From Bacillota bacterium (GTDB lineage: Bacteria; Bacillota; Clostridia; Acetivibrionales; DTU013), in the NCBI GenBank assembly GCA_023433505.1, contig JAEZCO010000108.1, positions 1 through 60,687 on the forward strand: DNA of 60,687 bases, read 5' to 3'. Shown piece by piece: positions 44,340-53,656 of this stretch; position 1 is the stretch's first letter, and the number at the start of each line of letters is the position of its first letter. A program made the position numbers and the translations under genes. The notes beneath the pieces are model-generated. The model was not told the DNA's origin. It did no database searches and saw nothing but the letters and a program-made list of their open reading frames with translations.

Positions 44340-44367
44340 ATACAGGGAATATCAGAAAAAAGTTTCA
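44340..44367 (-). promoter_or_regulatory. Candidate ECF-type autoregulated promoter
   Basis: On the minus strand TGAAAC (44362-44367) is followed by a T-run and, about 16 bases on, CTGTAT, some 20 bases upstream of the start codon. TGAAAC with a T-rich start of the spacer is the hallmark -35 of ECF sigma factors such as SigV and SigW. The gene thus probably drives its own expression. Confidence 0.5.
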
Positions 44368-44907
44368 CGGTTATGATCTTATTGTTTAGTATTATAACCG
44401 GAATACTTAATTGTGTATATTGCCAGTGTGCTTCATATTTTTGTGTGAGTACTGGTGAATAAAATTGATGCGGATTGAAAGACTTGGGAAAGCCTATAGT
44501 TCTTGCATCTTGGCAGATTTGAGCAAGTTAATGCAAACTGAAACGCAAAACAATATTGGAATAGATTTCTGTTGTATGACGGATACCTTGTCATTTCCGT
44601 CAATTTCAATCATTTCCTCATTCAGCAGCAAATCATTATTGGATTTGAGCTTATTTATGAACATATCAACCTGCCGGAAATCTTTTTGGAGGTTAGATTT
44701 GATGCATATGGAATTCCCAAAGCAATCACAATAAATATTCCAAATCTAACGAAGCAAGCCTGATTCTCGCATTAATTTTAGATAATGGAGCAAAGACCGC
44801 TATTTCATCCCCGTTTACCAATTTCCTTGAAATCATAAAAACGGTCAGACTTCACATAGCGGTGCCAGCCCGTGAGACAGTTATGGAAGCAATTTACCAG
44901 AAAAGCA
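44368..44907. other. Intergenic region, no confident gene
   Basis: About 540 bases lie between the divergent ECF sigma promoter and the end of the pirin gene. The plus strand holds a few protein-like stretches (FELIYEHINLPEIFLEVRF and DAYGIPKAITINIP ending at 44763, then after a shift SLILALILDNGAKTAISS) but no start with a good ribosome site. A decayed gene is possible. Confidence 0.3.
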
Positions 44908-45747
44908 TCAATAAGAAATTTTGTTCTGTATAAAAGTTCCTTTTTCCAAATCATCAAACGCCTTATTCAACTCTTTCCTTGTATTCATGACGATAGGCCC
45001 TCCCCAAGCTATCGGTTCAGCCAGGAGTGTCGAGCTTATAAATAACACTTGGGCGTTTTTATCGGCTGCACTTATTTTCACACAGTCGCCGGAGGTAAGC
45101 TTTACGGCTGTCTTTTCCTTTACCAGCTCGCCCCCGATATATGCGTCTCCTAAGAGGGTAAACGCCATGACAGAGCGCTCACTTTCTGTGTTCAAGGTAA
45201 TAGAGGCATGGGGAGTGAGGTGTAAATCGTAATAATCCAGCGGAAGATATTGGCTCATATAGCCTTTTCTGCCCTCATATTCACCGGCCAACAGTCTCAG
45301 TTTGCCACTGTCCAGCTCAATTTCTTCAATTGCAGAATTCTTAATGCTGCGATAAGCCGGAGGGACCATTTTGTCCTTTGCAGGAAGGTTTAGCCAAAGC
45401 TGTACGCCCAGCAATCTTTCGGATGCAGGCAGCCTTTCTTCGTGCAAAATACCGGAGCCTGCTGTCATCCATTGGACTTCTCCGTCCCCAATGGTATCTT
45501 CATTACCCAAGCTGTCCTTATGCGTCATATGCCCACGGTATACATAACTGATCGTCTCAATTCCCCGGTGCGGATGCAAGGGGAATCCCGCGGTGTAATC
45601 ATCAGGGTTTGTGCTGTCAAATGAATCGAGCATTAAAATCGGATCATATTCTTCAACCGTACTGTTTCCTAAAACCCTGACCAGACTTACGCCGGCTCCA
45701 TCCCTCGTTCTAAAACCCCGCACCTGCTGTTTGATTTTTCTTTCCAT
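44908..45747 (-). CDS. Pirin-family bicupin protein
   Basis: This 279-residue protein has two cupin domains. The N-terminal metal site is clear: FPLHPHRGIETISYV (two His) and later GSGILHEERL (His and Glu). The C-terminal cupin holds LTPHASITL and GDAYIGGE. Pirins act as iron-dependent redox sensors, quercetinase-like dioxygenases or have unknown roles. The ATG has GAGGAGGAG upstream. It appears to be a single gene. Confidence 0.93.
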   Translation of the reverse strand: MERKIKQQVRGFRTRDGAGVSLVRVLGNSTVEEYDPILMLDSFDSTNPDDYTAGFPLHPHRGIETISYVYRGHMTHKDSLGNEDTIGDGEVQWMTAGSGILHEERLPASERLLGVQLWLNLPAKDKMVPPAYRSIKNSAIEEIELDSGKLRLLAGEYEGRKGYMSQYLPLDYYDLHLTPHASITLNTESERSVMAFTLLGDAYIGGELVKEKTAVKLTSGDCVKISAADKNAQVLFISSTLLAEPIAWGGPIVMNTRKELNKAFDDLEKGTFIQNKISY

Positions 45748-46030
45748 ATGCTTCTCCTCCTCAGAAAAAACGTCCGGTCATCACCGTCGCTCAATTTTTT
45801 GTTGATAGCTTTAGTTTTTGATTTACATCATGTTTATTGTCGCGATACAGATATTCAATTATCTCTTCTCTAATGAGTCCGCTGATTACAGTTGCCAAAG
45901 TACTATCCCTTCGCATCAATGTAAAAAAATACAGCACCGAGGTTGTAAAAATCCTATCAAAACCGGTGATTATTCCTTTTCCCCAATACTTCAGCATGCA
46001 ACCGCTCTTTCAATGCTCACCTGCTGTTAG
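45748..46030. other. Spacer with a doubtful 68-codon frame
   Basis: A minus-strand frame from 45997 to 45791 begins MLKYWGKGIITGFDRIF and ends HDVNQKLKLSTKN. It lies 34 bases after the reductase gene but has only a weak AAAGAG ribosome site and no family match. It may be a small protein or chance. Confidence 0.2.
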
Positions 46031-46975
46031 TCACACTTTTTGAATCCTTTTAAGGTGGATTTCAAGTGCATCCCAATTCGGTGTCGAAATACCCGCTTTT
46101 TGTTTTAATTCATCAAACGCATTGTTTAACGCTAGCATCTCTCCAACCGCAGACATGGCGTGGTCACTCACTGCAAGTCTGCCGATAGGCGTTGCGGCAG
46201 TAACCTTTAGCAGCAAATAGAACATCCGCCGCTTTCTGCGAACAAATTCCGCTTCATTTGCAGGCGTGATAGAGTAGCCAAGTGTTTCCAATACTTTATA
46301 TCCATCATCGATGGCGTCAATGATTTGGTCCAGCAGTTTTTTGTCCCCGGCGGCTTTGCGCAAATTACCGTCACAGGCGTAAACAGCGTAGCATAGAGGC
46401 ATAATTAGGGCAATGTGGCTTTTAAGCCATGAATTCATATTTTCATAATAAGTCAGCTTATATTTGGTATTTGCAAAAGCCTTATCTATCAAAGGCCGCC
46501 ATGATAAATTGCCGTCCAGGCCGCCCAATTCCATATGTCCGCCAGCACGAACGCATATTACGCGAGCATTTTCTCGCCGTCCCCCAGTACTTTGAAAGCC
46601 GAAGGCCACTTTTTTTTCAACAGGACTGCTCTCCTGCAAGTATTTTTCCATTGCACCGGCATTCGCATTATTCCCTACAAAGATAACATGGCAGCTTTGA
46701 TTGGCTGATAAAACAGGCAGTACTTCCTGTAAATGCGTGTACTGCATAACCACAAAGATTAGGTCGTAGATATCCTCCGGTCGGAGGATATCGATTACAT
46801 TTACCTTATCAACGGTAGTTTTACACTGCACATAATGGCGAATGATAAGTCCATCTGTCTTCAGTTCGTTAAATCGCTGTCCTCTGGCAAGTATTGTCAC
46901 GTCATTACCACCGCTCACAAGCATATGGGTAAGATAACTACCTAAAACACCCGCACCATAAACTAAGACTTTCAT
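46031..46975 (-). CDS. Ketopantoate-reductase-like protein (ApbA/PanE family)
   Basis: This 314-residue NADPH-dependent reductase family member has an N-terminal GAGVLGSYLTHMLVSGG dinucleotide motif (residues 7-23), an Arg suited to NADP binding (ILARGQR), and the domain-linking GNNANAGAMEKYL. The C-terminal helical domain is present (LKSHIALIMPLCYAVYA carries the usual catalytic Lys). Many such paralogues do not make pantoate, and no pan genes adjoin, so the substrate is open. The ATG has AGAGGG upstream. Confidence 0.88.
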   Translation of the reverse strand: MKVLVYGAGVLGSYLTHMLVSGGNDVTILARGQRFNELKTDGLIIRHYVQCKTTVDKVNVIDILRPEDIYDLIFVVMQYTHLQEVLPVLSANQSCHVIFVGNNANAGAMEKYLQESSPVEKKVAFGFQSTGGRRENARVICVRAGGHMELGGLDGNLSWRPLIDKAFANTKYKLTYYENMNSWLKSHIALIMPLCYAVYACDGNLRKAAGDKKLLDQIIDAIDDGYKVLETLGYSITPANEAEFVRRKRRMFYLLLKVTAATPIGRLAVSDHAMSAVGEMLALNNAFDELKQKAGISTPNWDALEIHLKRIQKV

Positions 46976-47209
46976 ATTGTAGCCCTCTTTCTCTATATAG
47001 TCTATTTTACTATTCTAAGTAAAAGAAGTCTATGACTGATAATCGCCTTTTTTTCGACAAAATCTTTTGAAAAGTTAAGTGAAGACGGATGCCATTTGTT
47101 TTCTACCCATATGCTCATACCAGACAGATTACATTTCTTCGCATTTCTCTGCCATAAACGCGAATACAAGCGGATTGTCTTGATGGGTACGCCTGTTTGA
47201 ATCAAAAGA
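46976..47209. other. Spacer, possible TetR-tail relic
   Basis: One minus-strand frame reads HQDNPLVFAFMAEKCEEM and then a stop, which resembles the last helix of a TetR-type regulator. There is no full gene. Otherwise nothing is recognised. Confidence 0.25.
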
Positions 47210-47248
47210 ATAGACCGCATAGACATTAAGATATTCTATGCGGTCTAT
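47210..47248 (-). terminator. Terminator of the secreted esterase gene
   Basis: ATAGACCGCATAG (47210-47222) pairs perfectly with CTATGCGGTCTAT (47236-47248) across 13 bases. On the minus strand TCTTTTGATT follows. It lies 33 bases after the esterase stop codon. Confidence 0.75.
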
Positions 47249-47280
47249 ATGATTATCACATCTTTAGTATCCCTGTATGT

Positions 47281-49755
47281 CTATCTTAGCTTATTCATAT
47301 AATGTATATATCTGATCGTCTCTTCTGCTGCAGAAGTCATCTCTAGTGCCTGCTCCTCAGTCAGTTTGTTTGGTACAAAAGAATTGACCTGCCTGATAAA
47401 GCCGTTCAGAACTTCGACCGCTTCTTCCGATTTATTTTCCTTTGTATTCGCCAGCAATTTTGATGCCTGGTCCAGCTTTACCATCAGAGCATTCTTGTTG
47501 CCATGAACAATATTAAGGCCTGCAACAATCTCTTTAAGGTCGGCAATCCTGTTATCGGACCTGAACTGTGCGAACATCCAATCAAAGATGTTCTTATCTG
47601 CGTACTTTTCATGGCTTGGGCCATACCGGCGGAGGGCGTTTGATTGGCCGATAAGGTTACTGTACACTTGGGCTTCAGTTTCGTGCGGCGTCCAGTCAAA
47701 GCCGTAGTATGGGAAATTAAAGGCCTGGTTGGTATCCAGAACCGTCACGTTGGCATCTGAATATAAGTCGCTGGCGCCTGATGAGAAATAATTTGTCCAA
47801 GTAGTACCCATGAAGTCATCTTTATGTGTATGCGCCCATATGGCAGTTTTTGTGTACTCGGGGTTCGCGATAAGCTGTTGCATGGTTGGCAAGTTGCCTC
47901 CTGCAAGCGGAACGATCGCTGCGAGGAACTCAGGGTTGCGGGTATAGAAGCCCACTGTGTACATACTGCCCATCGAGAAGCCGGACATATAGATACGATA
48001 CGGGTCCACTATGCCCTTAGCGGCCAGGTTCTTCACGTATGCAATAAGGGCATTGTTGTTGGCCTGATTGTCCGAATGGTTCTGCGTAGCTATGATGTGT
48101 GCGTTGTACTTGCCGGGGTTCTTCAACTGGAGCTTGGAAAGCACGGCTGCGCCGTTCGCGGTTTGCACGGGCGCGAAGAAGTCCCCCGAAGGGCCGCCGC
48201 GGCCGCCGCCATGGTTGTAGATGAACAGCGGGAGAGGACCTTGGTCTTTCCAGGACTCGTCGATCGAAATCAGAATATCCATGTTGCCGGTGCCGCCCGG
48301 GTTCGTTTTGGCCGGGACAAACTTGTCGAGTGCCGGGTTTACTACTGCTGCCTGAGTGAATCTCGGTATTATGGTAGTGCCGTCTGTCAGCTTGATCACT
48401 CGGTCCACGTTGACGCGGTAATTGAGGATCGCCGAGAATGCGTTTTGCAAGTTGCCCGAAACCATTGCGCCGGATGCATAGCCATTGGCATTCCAGAACT
48501 CAAATTCTACGATGATGTAGCGTCCGCTCGCGGGCAAATCTGTTACGAGGTCGCCGGATCCCGGTGCGGGCGATATGTAGCCAAGCGGCTCGGGATCATT
48601 GTTTACATATACTCTGGTGATTTTGCGCGTACCGTCGAAAATCACGGTCGAGCCATCAAGCCTTGTGTTCCTGGCGGCGGCCGTGAACTTGCTGGCGCTC
48701 AGGTCGGCAAGGTTTGCCGCGTTGCCTTCGCCAAGGTCGATGATGACCGCTGTAGTGACGTTGCCGACAGAGAATATGTCGTTATACACTGTGAACGGTA
48801 CATTCTTTGCGTTTGAATCAGGCTTGAATGTCGCGTGGATTTTTGTGCCGCTTGCGGTGACGTTCTTTATTGTGTATGTGTTGTCTGTAACAGCCACTTC
48901 TTCGTTGTTAACCGTAACCTTGTCAACTTCAAACCCGAACGCGGGGTTAAACGTGAAGGTCACGTCTTCGCCATCGTTTACCCAAACATGGCCTGCCAGG
49001 GAGGACGGGCTTATACTGCCGTTTGCGCCGGATGACGCCATGACGTAGTGCTGAACGCCGACGGTCACGTTCGGTTCATACAGCCGCAATGCCGGTGACT
49101 CCTGCATCTGCGCAAGCAGTTGAGCCGCGCTCGTCGTGCTCGCCGCCCTGCTCTTCGCGGTGAAGCCGTCTTCCGTACTCGTCAGAGCAAAGTTCCACTG
49201 GCTGTTCCCGCCCCAAATGTACAGGGACACTGTGCCTTCATTTTTATTCAGAACATACAACAACAGGCTCTGCTGGTTGCCATTGATGTCTGCGCCGGTC
49301 GTGTTGAGAGGCGCATGCTGCGCGTTGAAGCTGGATTCCCTTCTCAGGGGTTCCGTGCCTCCTCCTGCGCCAGGAGCGTTGTTCAATAAATAGTAGCCCG
49401 GGCTTCCGCCAAGACCGCCGGATGCCGCCGCAGTGTTTGCGCCAAGGCCAAACTGCCAGATCATGTCGTCCGTCACTTGGGATGTGATTAAGCCGTCTTC
49501 AATCGTCACGGGCTTGGACATCATACCAATCTGAGTGTCGCCGGTGACGTCACCGGGTGTCTTGATTGTCGCTTGAGCGTTGGCAAGCGCGCCGTGCTCG
49601 GACACGATGAGATAGCTTCTGCCAATCTGGACATCAGCAGGGGCGACCTGCCTCCACGTGACGTTTGGTTCCGCCGCCGAAAAAGCAGTTGTAGCTGGAC
49701 ACAGGGATGGTAGCATAATCAGTGCAAGTAATAGTGATGCTACTTTTTTCAACAT
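47281..49755 (-). CDS. Large secreted esterase with InlB-like repeat
   Basis: The product is an 824-residue exported protein. A signal peptide spans about residues 1-27 (KKVASLLLALIMLPSLC then AFSAAEP). An N-terminal beta-rich region of unknown type runs to about 230. One InlB B-repeat-like module is at about 237-311 (GANGSISPSSLAGHVWVNDG, FGFEVDKVTVNNEEV). A linker domain leads to an alpha/beta hydrolase (from about 485) with PLFIYNHGGGRGG as oxyanion strand, nucleophile Ser near 594 in GFSMGS, and a possible catalytic His in HTHKDDF. A helical tail closes the protein. The ATG at 49755 has GAGGAGG. It may deacylate plant polysaccharides outside the cell. Base composition looks GC-richer than most of the window. 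Confidence 0.82.
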   Translation of the reverse strand: MLKKVASLLLALIMLPSLCPATTAFSAAEPNVTWRQVAPADVQIGRSYLIVSEHGALANAQATIKTPGDVTGDTQIGMMSKPVTIEDGLITSQVTDDMIWQFGLGANTAAASGGLGGSPGYYLLNNAPGAGGGTEPLRRESSFNAQHAPLNTTGADINGNQQSLLLYVLNKNEGTVSLYIWGGNSQWNFALTSTEDGFTAKSRAASTTSAAQLLAQMQESPALRLYEPNVTVGVQHYVMASSGANGSISPSSLAGHVWVNDGEDVTFTFNPAFGFEVDKVTVNNEEVAVTDNTYTIKNVTASGTKIHATFKPDSNAKNVPFTVYNDIFSVGNVTTAVIIDLGEGNAANLADLSASKFTAAARNTRLDGSTVIFDGTRKITRVYVNNDPEPLGYISPAPGSGDLVTDLPASGRYIIVEFEFWNANGYASGAMVSGNLQNAFSAILNYRVNVDRVIKLTDGTTIIPRFTQAAVVNPALDKFVPAKTNPGGTGNMDILISIDESWKDQGPLPLFIYNHGGGRGGPSGDFFAPVQTANGAAVLSKLQLKNPGKYNAHIIATQNHSDNQANNNALIAYVKNLAAKGIVDPYRIYMSGFSMGSMYTVGFYTRNPEFLAAIVPLAGGNLPTMQQLIANPEYTKTAIWAHTHKDDFMGTTWTNYFSSGASDLYSDANVTVLDTNQAFNFPYYGFDWTPHETEAQVYSNLIGQSNALRRYGPSHEKYADKNIFDWMFAQFRSDNRIADLKEIVAGLNIVHGNKNALMVKLDQASKLLANTKENKSEEAVEVLNGFIRQVNSFVPNKLTEEQALEMTSAAEETIRYIHYMNKLR

Positions 49756-50139
49756 AATATGATACCTCCTCAAATATAATTTTGCCTCTTTTATTCTGGA
49801 GTTGCGGTTCTCCGTTTTCAGCCTCGTTGCTTACGCGCAACGTGGTCAAGCGGCCTTCTTTACAGAATGGACGGTTCTTTGTTACTCTCTTCTTAAACTC
49901 ACCTCCTTATTTAAAGAATCAGGTTTGCCTGCTTAGGGATTTTTACGGACTTGCACAACTAATACACCTAAAGTCTGCTGCTTTCAGAGTGATAGTAACA
50001 AGGAAAGTGCAGTGAGGTTCGGGTGGTGGTAGACATCTGACGGCTAGATATACAGGATTGAATATAAGATTTTTTCGCAGATTTGCCGTTATCGCAGGTG
50101 TCTGCCTTGTGAGATTTTTCTTTAGCCCTGTCAGATCGA
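49756..50139. other. Intergenic region between esterase and GH43 genes
   Basis: The 384 bases contain the esterase leader and the end of the GH43 operon. A long-range pairing ATCTGACGGCT (50035-50045) with AGCCctGTCAGAT (50124-50136), with GCAGA/TCTGC nested inside (50077-50081, 50101-50105), could form a 3'-end structure. An AAGGAGGTGAG sequence at about 49906 has no good start codon after it. Confidence 0.35.
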
Positions 50140-51702
50140 TTACTCGATATCATATTCCCGGTAATCAAATAGTGTAAAATCTGCAAAAACACCGTCACCC
50201 TGAAGATCGCAGCAATTGACCCCAAGCATTGAACCGGTGAATCCATTCCCGTCAATACGCTCGTCCGAAATGTTTTTCATGTCGCAGACCGGGCCAACGG
50301 AGGCGTATGTTTTTCCATCCGTGGAATATGAGAATTGCAAGTCTTCTTTCCTGATTTCCGCTTTAAGGTATACAGCGCTAAGCTGATCGGGCAGATAAAC
50401 CGGCTCAGATTCGCTCAGCTCTTTGTTGATTGCGGAGGTGACGCAGATGAAAACGCCGTTTTCATCGCGGCTCATCCTGCAGAAATAGTGATTGTCATAA
50501 TTGTAGTAAACCAAAAGACCGGCCACATGGTTTAAATGGCGGGGGGCAAACTGCATGGCGACGCCAAAATCGCAATTGAAACTTTGCTGACGGCGCGCTA
50601 TCAACGCCTGGCGGAACTTGCTCATGACAGAAGCGCCGCCGGTAATCCTCAGCTTTTTGTTGATTATCTCTATTCCATTTGTCTTAAAGGACCGCCTTAA
50701 GGACATATAAGAAAGGGGGATTCTCTCATCACAAAAATTGACGCTCTCAGACAAATTAAAGTTGTGCTCAGACCCGTCCGGGATTAAAAACATGATTTCC
50801 GGCTTGCCGGTTTTATTCGCTGACAACCGGTACCACCCGTCGTCTGTCCACTCAACATTCTGAATACTTGTTTCCCTGCCTAAAATGCTGCACTTCTGAA
50901 TTGGCCTGGAGCAAAGATGCGCCAGGTACCAGTTTCCGTTATGGCCCTGTATGATCTGGGAATGTCCCGCGCGCTCAAATGCGCAGTCTTCCTGTCCTGC
51001 GGATTGCAGTATGGGATTGTTTGGGTTTTCCTCATACGGACCAAACAGATTTCTGCTGCGTAAGACTGTTGTGCAGTGATTGTACAGAGTACCGCCTTCG
51101 GCAAGGGTGAGATAATAATAGCCGTCCTTCTTGAATATATTGGGCCCCTCGGTGACCCGCCTTGACGTCCCGGCTGTAACGCGTACAGGAGTTCCGACAA
51201 GTGTTTTAAGCTGAGGATCGTACTCCTGAACTTCTACGCCCGCGAACAGTTCGCGGCCCACCCTGTGATCCATCACCATATTGACCAGATATTTCTTTTC
51301 CCCTTCGTGAAACAGGGAAGGATCAAACCCGGAGCAGTTCATAAACACAGGCTCCGACCATGGCCCCTTAATGTCTTTTGCGGTCACAAGATAGTTGTAG
51401 GTATCCTTATAGCGCCGCCTGTCAGTATAAACGAGGGTGTACATAAGGTAAAATAATCCGTCACAGTATGTGAGGTTGGGCGCCCATATGCCACAGGACA
51501 TGTCAATTCCCGTCATATCCAAATATCTTTCGTCTGTGAGTGCATAACCTGCTATTTCCCAGTTGGCCAAGTCCTTTGAATGATGTATGCAGACTCCGGG
51601 AAACCACTCGAAAGTAGACGTCGCAATATAATAATCCCCGTCAACGCGTAAAAACGACGGGTCAGGATTGAAGCCTTTCAGAACCGGGTTTTTTACAAAC
51701 AT
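50140..51702 (-). CDS. GH43-family glycosidase (beta-xylosidase-like)
   Basis: This 520-residue protein has no signal peptide, so it cleaves short imported oligosaccharides in the cytoplasm. The five-bladed propeller residues are visible: base Asp in GFNPDPSFL near residue 14, the second Asp in CSGFDPSLF, and the acid Glu in RRVTEGPNIF. WAPNLTYCDGLFYLMY is typical. A C-terminal beta-sandwich from about 320 fits the GH43_C2-type domain of beta-xylosidases. I start at the ATG at 51702, where AAAGG is well placed; an ATG at 51711 overlaps the permease stop. It is the last gene of the GntR operon, which suggests a xylan- or arabinoxylan-derived substrate. Confidence 0.9.
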   Translation of the reverse strand: MFVKNPVLKGFNPDPSFLRVDGDYYIATSTFEWFPGVCIHHSKDLANWEIAGYALTDERYLDMTGIDMSCGIWAPNLTYCDGLFYLMYTLVYTDRRRYKDTYNYLVTAKDIKGPWSEPVFMNCSGFDPSLFHEGEKKYLVNMVMDHRVGRELFAGVEVQEYDPQLKTLVGTPVRVTAGTSRRVTEGPNIFKKDGYYYLTLAEGGTLYNHCTTVLRSRNLFGPYEENPNNPILQSAGQEDCAFERAGHSQIIQGHNGNWYLAHLCSRPIQKCSILGRETSIQNVEWTDDGWYRLSANKTGKPEIMFLIPDGSEHNFNLSESVNFCDERIPLSYMSLRRSFKTNGIEIINKKLRITGGASVMSKFRQALIARRQQSFNCDFGVAMQFAPRHLNHVAGLLVYYNYDNHYFCRMSRDENGVFICVTSAINKELSESEPVYLPDQLSAVYLKAEIRKEDLQFSYSTDGKTYASVGPVCDMKNISDERIDGNGFTGSMLGVNCCDLQGDGVFADFTLFDYREYDIE

Positions 51703-51707
51703 TGTTC

Positions 51708-52556
51708 TCATCCTTTCAGTCCAGTAGTGGCGATTCCCTCAACAAAATACTTTTGGCAGAAAAAAAACAAAATGACAACGGGCAATACCACCAGACAGGA
51801 CATCGCCATAATGCTGTTCCAGGCTGTTGTGGCTTCGGTATCCATGGTCATCCTGAGAGCCAGAGACACGGTGTATTTTTTGATGCTGCTTATGTAAATC
51901 AGGGAGTTGAAATAATCGTTGTATGTCCACAGGAACTGAAACAAACCCGCCGAGAATAAAGCCGGTTTAAGGAGCGGCAGCAAAATCCTGACGAGCGTGC
52001 TAAAGGAACCGCACCCGTCAATGTAGGCAGCTTCGTCAAGATCCCGTGGAAGTCCGCGGATAAACTGCACCAGCATATATGTAAAAAACGGATAACAGGC
52101 AAAGGCGGCCATCAGATAAAACGGGTAATAGCTGTCGATCACATTAAGATCCCGAAAAATGGTATAACGGGGGATGATCAAAATAGCGTTCGGCAGCATA
52201 AGCGTCCCAAGCAGGATTGTAAAGAGGAGCTTTTTTGCCCTGAACTCAAATCGGGCAAAACCATAAGCGACAAGCGCGCTGGAGACAATCGTAAGTAGTG
52301 TGGTCGGCGCCACCAGTAGAAACGAATTGGTAAAAAAATTCGAGTATGTATTTCCGGCGACGCCTTTCCAGCCGTTTCGGAACGCGTCAAAGCTGAATGA
52401 TTGCGGAAGCAGCCTGACCCCTGCAAATATCTCGCTGTTTGTTTTGAAGCTTGCAAAAAGCATCCATATCAGCGGATAGCACATGAGAACGCCAATAATT
52501 ATCAGAATAGCATATGAAAACACATTACCCAATGCCCTTTTCAACGTTATGCGCAT
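51708..52556 (-). CDS. CUT1 sugar ABC transporter permease (MalG type)
   Basis: This 282-residue six-helix permease has the EAA loop DEAAYIDGCGSFSTLV followed by LLPLLKP and the C-terminal end VEGIATTGLKG. The ribosome site is weak (GGTGATG), suggesting coupling to the partner permease 21 bases upstream. Its stop codon lies just before the GH43 start. Confidence 0.94.
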   Translation of the reverse strand: MRITLKRALGNVFSYAILIIIGVLMCYPLIWMLFASFKTNSEIFAGVRLLPQSFSFDAFRNGWKGVAGNTYSNFFTNSFLLVAPTTLLTIVSSALVAYGFARFEFRAKKLLFTILLGTLMLPNAILIIPRYTIFRDLNVIDSYYPFYLMAAFACYPFFTYMLVQFIRGLPRDLDEAAYIDGCGSFSTLVRILLPLLKPALFSAGLFQFLWTYNDYFNSLIYISSIKKYTVSLALRMTMDTEATTAWNSIMAMSCLVVLPVVILFFFCQKYFVEGIATTGLKG

Positions 52557-52577
52557 GGCATCATCACCATCTTTTTA

Positions 52578-53453
52578 TTAATTTTCATCGCTGTAAAAAA
52601 CCCAGTATTTCGAACTTGTGAATAACAAAACCGTAAAAAGCGCCATTATACTAAAGATAATCCACGAAGTAGCGCTGGCATACCCCATTTTCAAGAGCTT
52701 AAATCCGTCGTTATAAAGCTTCACTCCAAGCATGTATGTAGACTGCAAGGGTCCGCCCTTCGTAATGACAAAAGCGGAGGTAAAATTTTGTATGGCGTTC
52801 AGCGTCTGCATAATGATACAGAAGAATATGATGGGAGAAATGCCGGGTATGGTGATGGAAAAAAAACGCTTGATACTGCTGGCGCCGTCTATTCGTGCCG
52901 CTTCATACAGAGAATTAGGCACCTGCTTTAGAGCCGCCAAAAACATGACCATTGAAGAACCGAACTGCCAGACCTCAAGCAGACTCAATGTAGGTAAAGC
53001 CAGCTTTGGGTCGCCCAAAAACGAAATGGTGGAAATGCCTAAGAAATTCAGCCAGCCATTGACCATACCATTGTCGATAAACATAATCTTCCAGAGAACG
53101 GCGACCGCAATGCTGCCACCAAACAGAGACGGCAGGTAATAGACGGTACGAAGGACGCTTATTCCCTTACGGGCTTTGTCCAGCATCATAGCAATAGAAA
53201 GAGACATTATCAATTTACACGGCATAGTGTAAACCGTATAAAGCAGCGTTGCTTTCAGTGACTTATAAAATTCGGCGTCTTTTGTAAAGAGCTTGACATA
53301 GTTGCTAAACCCGATAAAGACATGCTCTGACAACGGATTGTAGTTGCACAGAGAGTAATAAAAAGAAATGACAAACGGATACAATGAGAATACCACTATT
53401 CCGATAAGCCAAGGCAAAATATACAGATACGCCATATTGTTTCGCTTAGTCAT
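52578..53453 (-). CDS. CUT1 sugar ABC transporter permease (MalF type)
   Basis: This 291-residue permease has the EAA loop EAARIDGASSIKRFF followed by TIPGISP and a typical first helix (YILPWLIGIVVFSLYPF). The frame is open to 53588, but that part contains the intercistronic hairpin. I choose the ATG at 53453, preceded by AAAGG at 8 bases; the ATG at 53468 is possible. It is the second gene of this operon's importer. Confidence 0.92.
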   Translation of the reverse strand: MTKRNNMAYLYILPWLIGIVVFSLYPFVISFYYSLCNYNPLSEHVFIGFSNYVKLFTKDAEFYKSLKATLLYTVYTMPCKLIMSLSIAMMLDKARKGISVLRTVYYLPSLFGGSIAVAVLWKIMFIDNGMVNGWLNFLGISTISFLGDPKLALPTLSLLEVWQFGSSMVMFLAALKQVPNSLYEAARIDGASSIKRFFSITIPGISPIIFFCIIMQTLNAIQNFTSAFVITKGGPLQSTYMLGVKLYNDGFKLLKMGYASATSWIIFSIMALFTVLLFTSSKYWVFYSDEN

Positions 53454-53543
53454 GCTAATGCCTTTCATGATACATGTCATTCCTTTCATACGGAACAAAA
53501 ATAGATAAAGGTAATAATCACCACATATTAGTTCCCCCGATTT

Positions 53544-53578
53544 CCATGAAGGGGTATCACATGAGAACCCCTTCATGG
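53544..53578 (-). promoter_or_regulatory. Intercistronic hairpin between binding protein and permease
   Basis: CCATGAAGGGGT (53544-53555) pairs perfectly with ACCCCTTCATGG (53567-53578) across 11 bases. It lies between the binding-protein stop (53657) and the permease start. It is the fourth example of the same layout in this window. Confidence 0.75.
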
Positions 53579-53656
53579 CTCCGGTCATACTTAATTTTGA
53601 AGGTTATGAGTATTGGTAATTAAAAACATTGACACATAGGACTGGCAAGCTAAGTG

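Noticed and set aside
47824..48816. 330-codon plus-strand frame inside the esterase gene
   Set aside because: It is an opposite-strand shadow of GC-rich coding sequence with a cysteine/arginine-rich, family-less product.
50035..50136. Structured RNA or riboswitch after the GH43 gene
   Set aside because: The pairing is long-range and imperfect and matches no known class; kept only as a note in the spacer entry.
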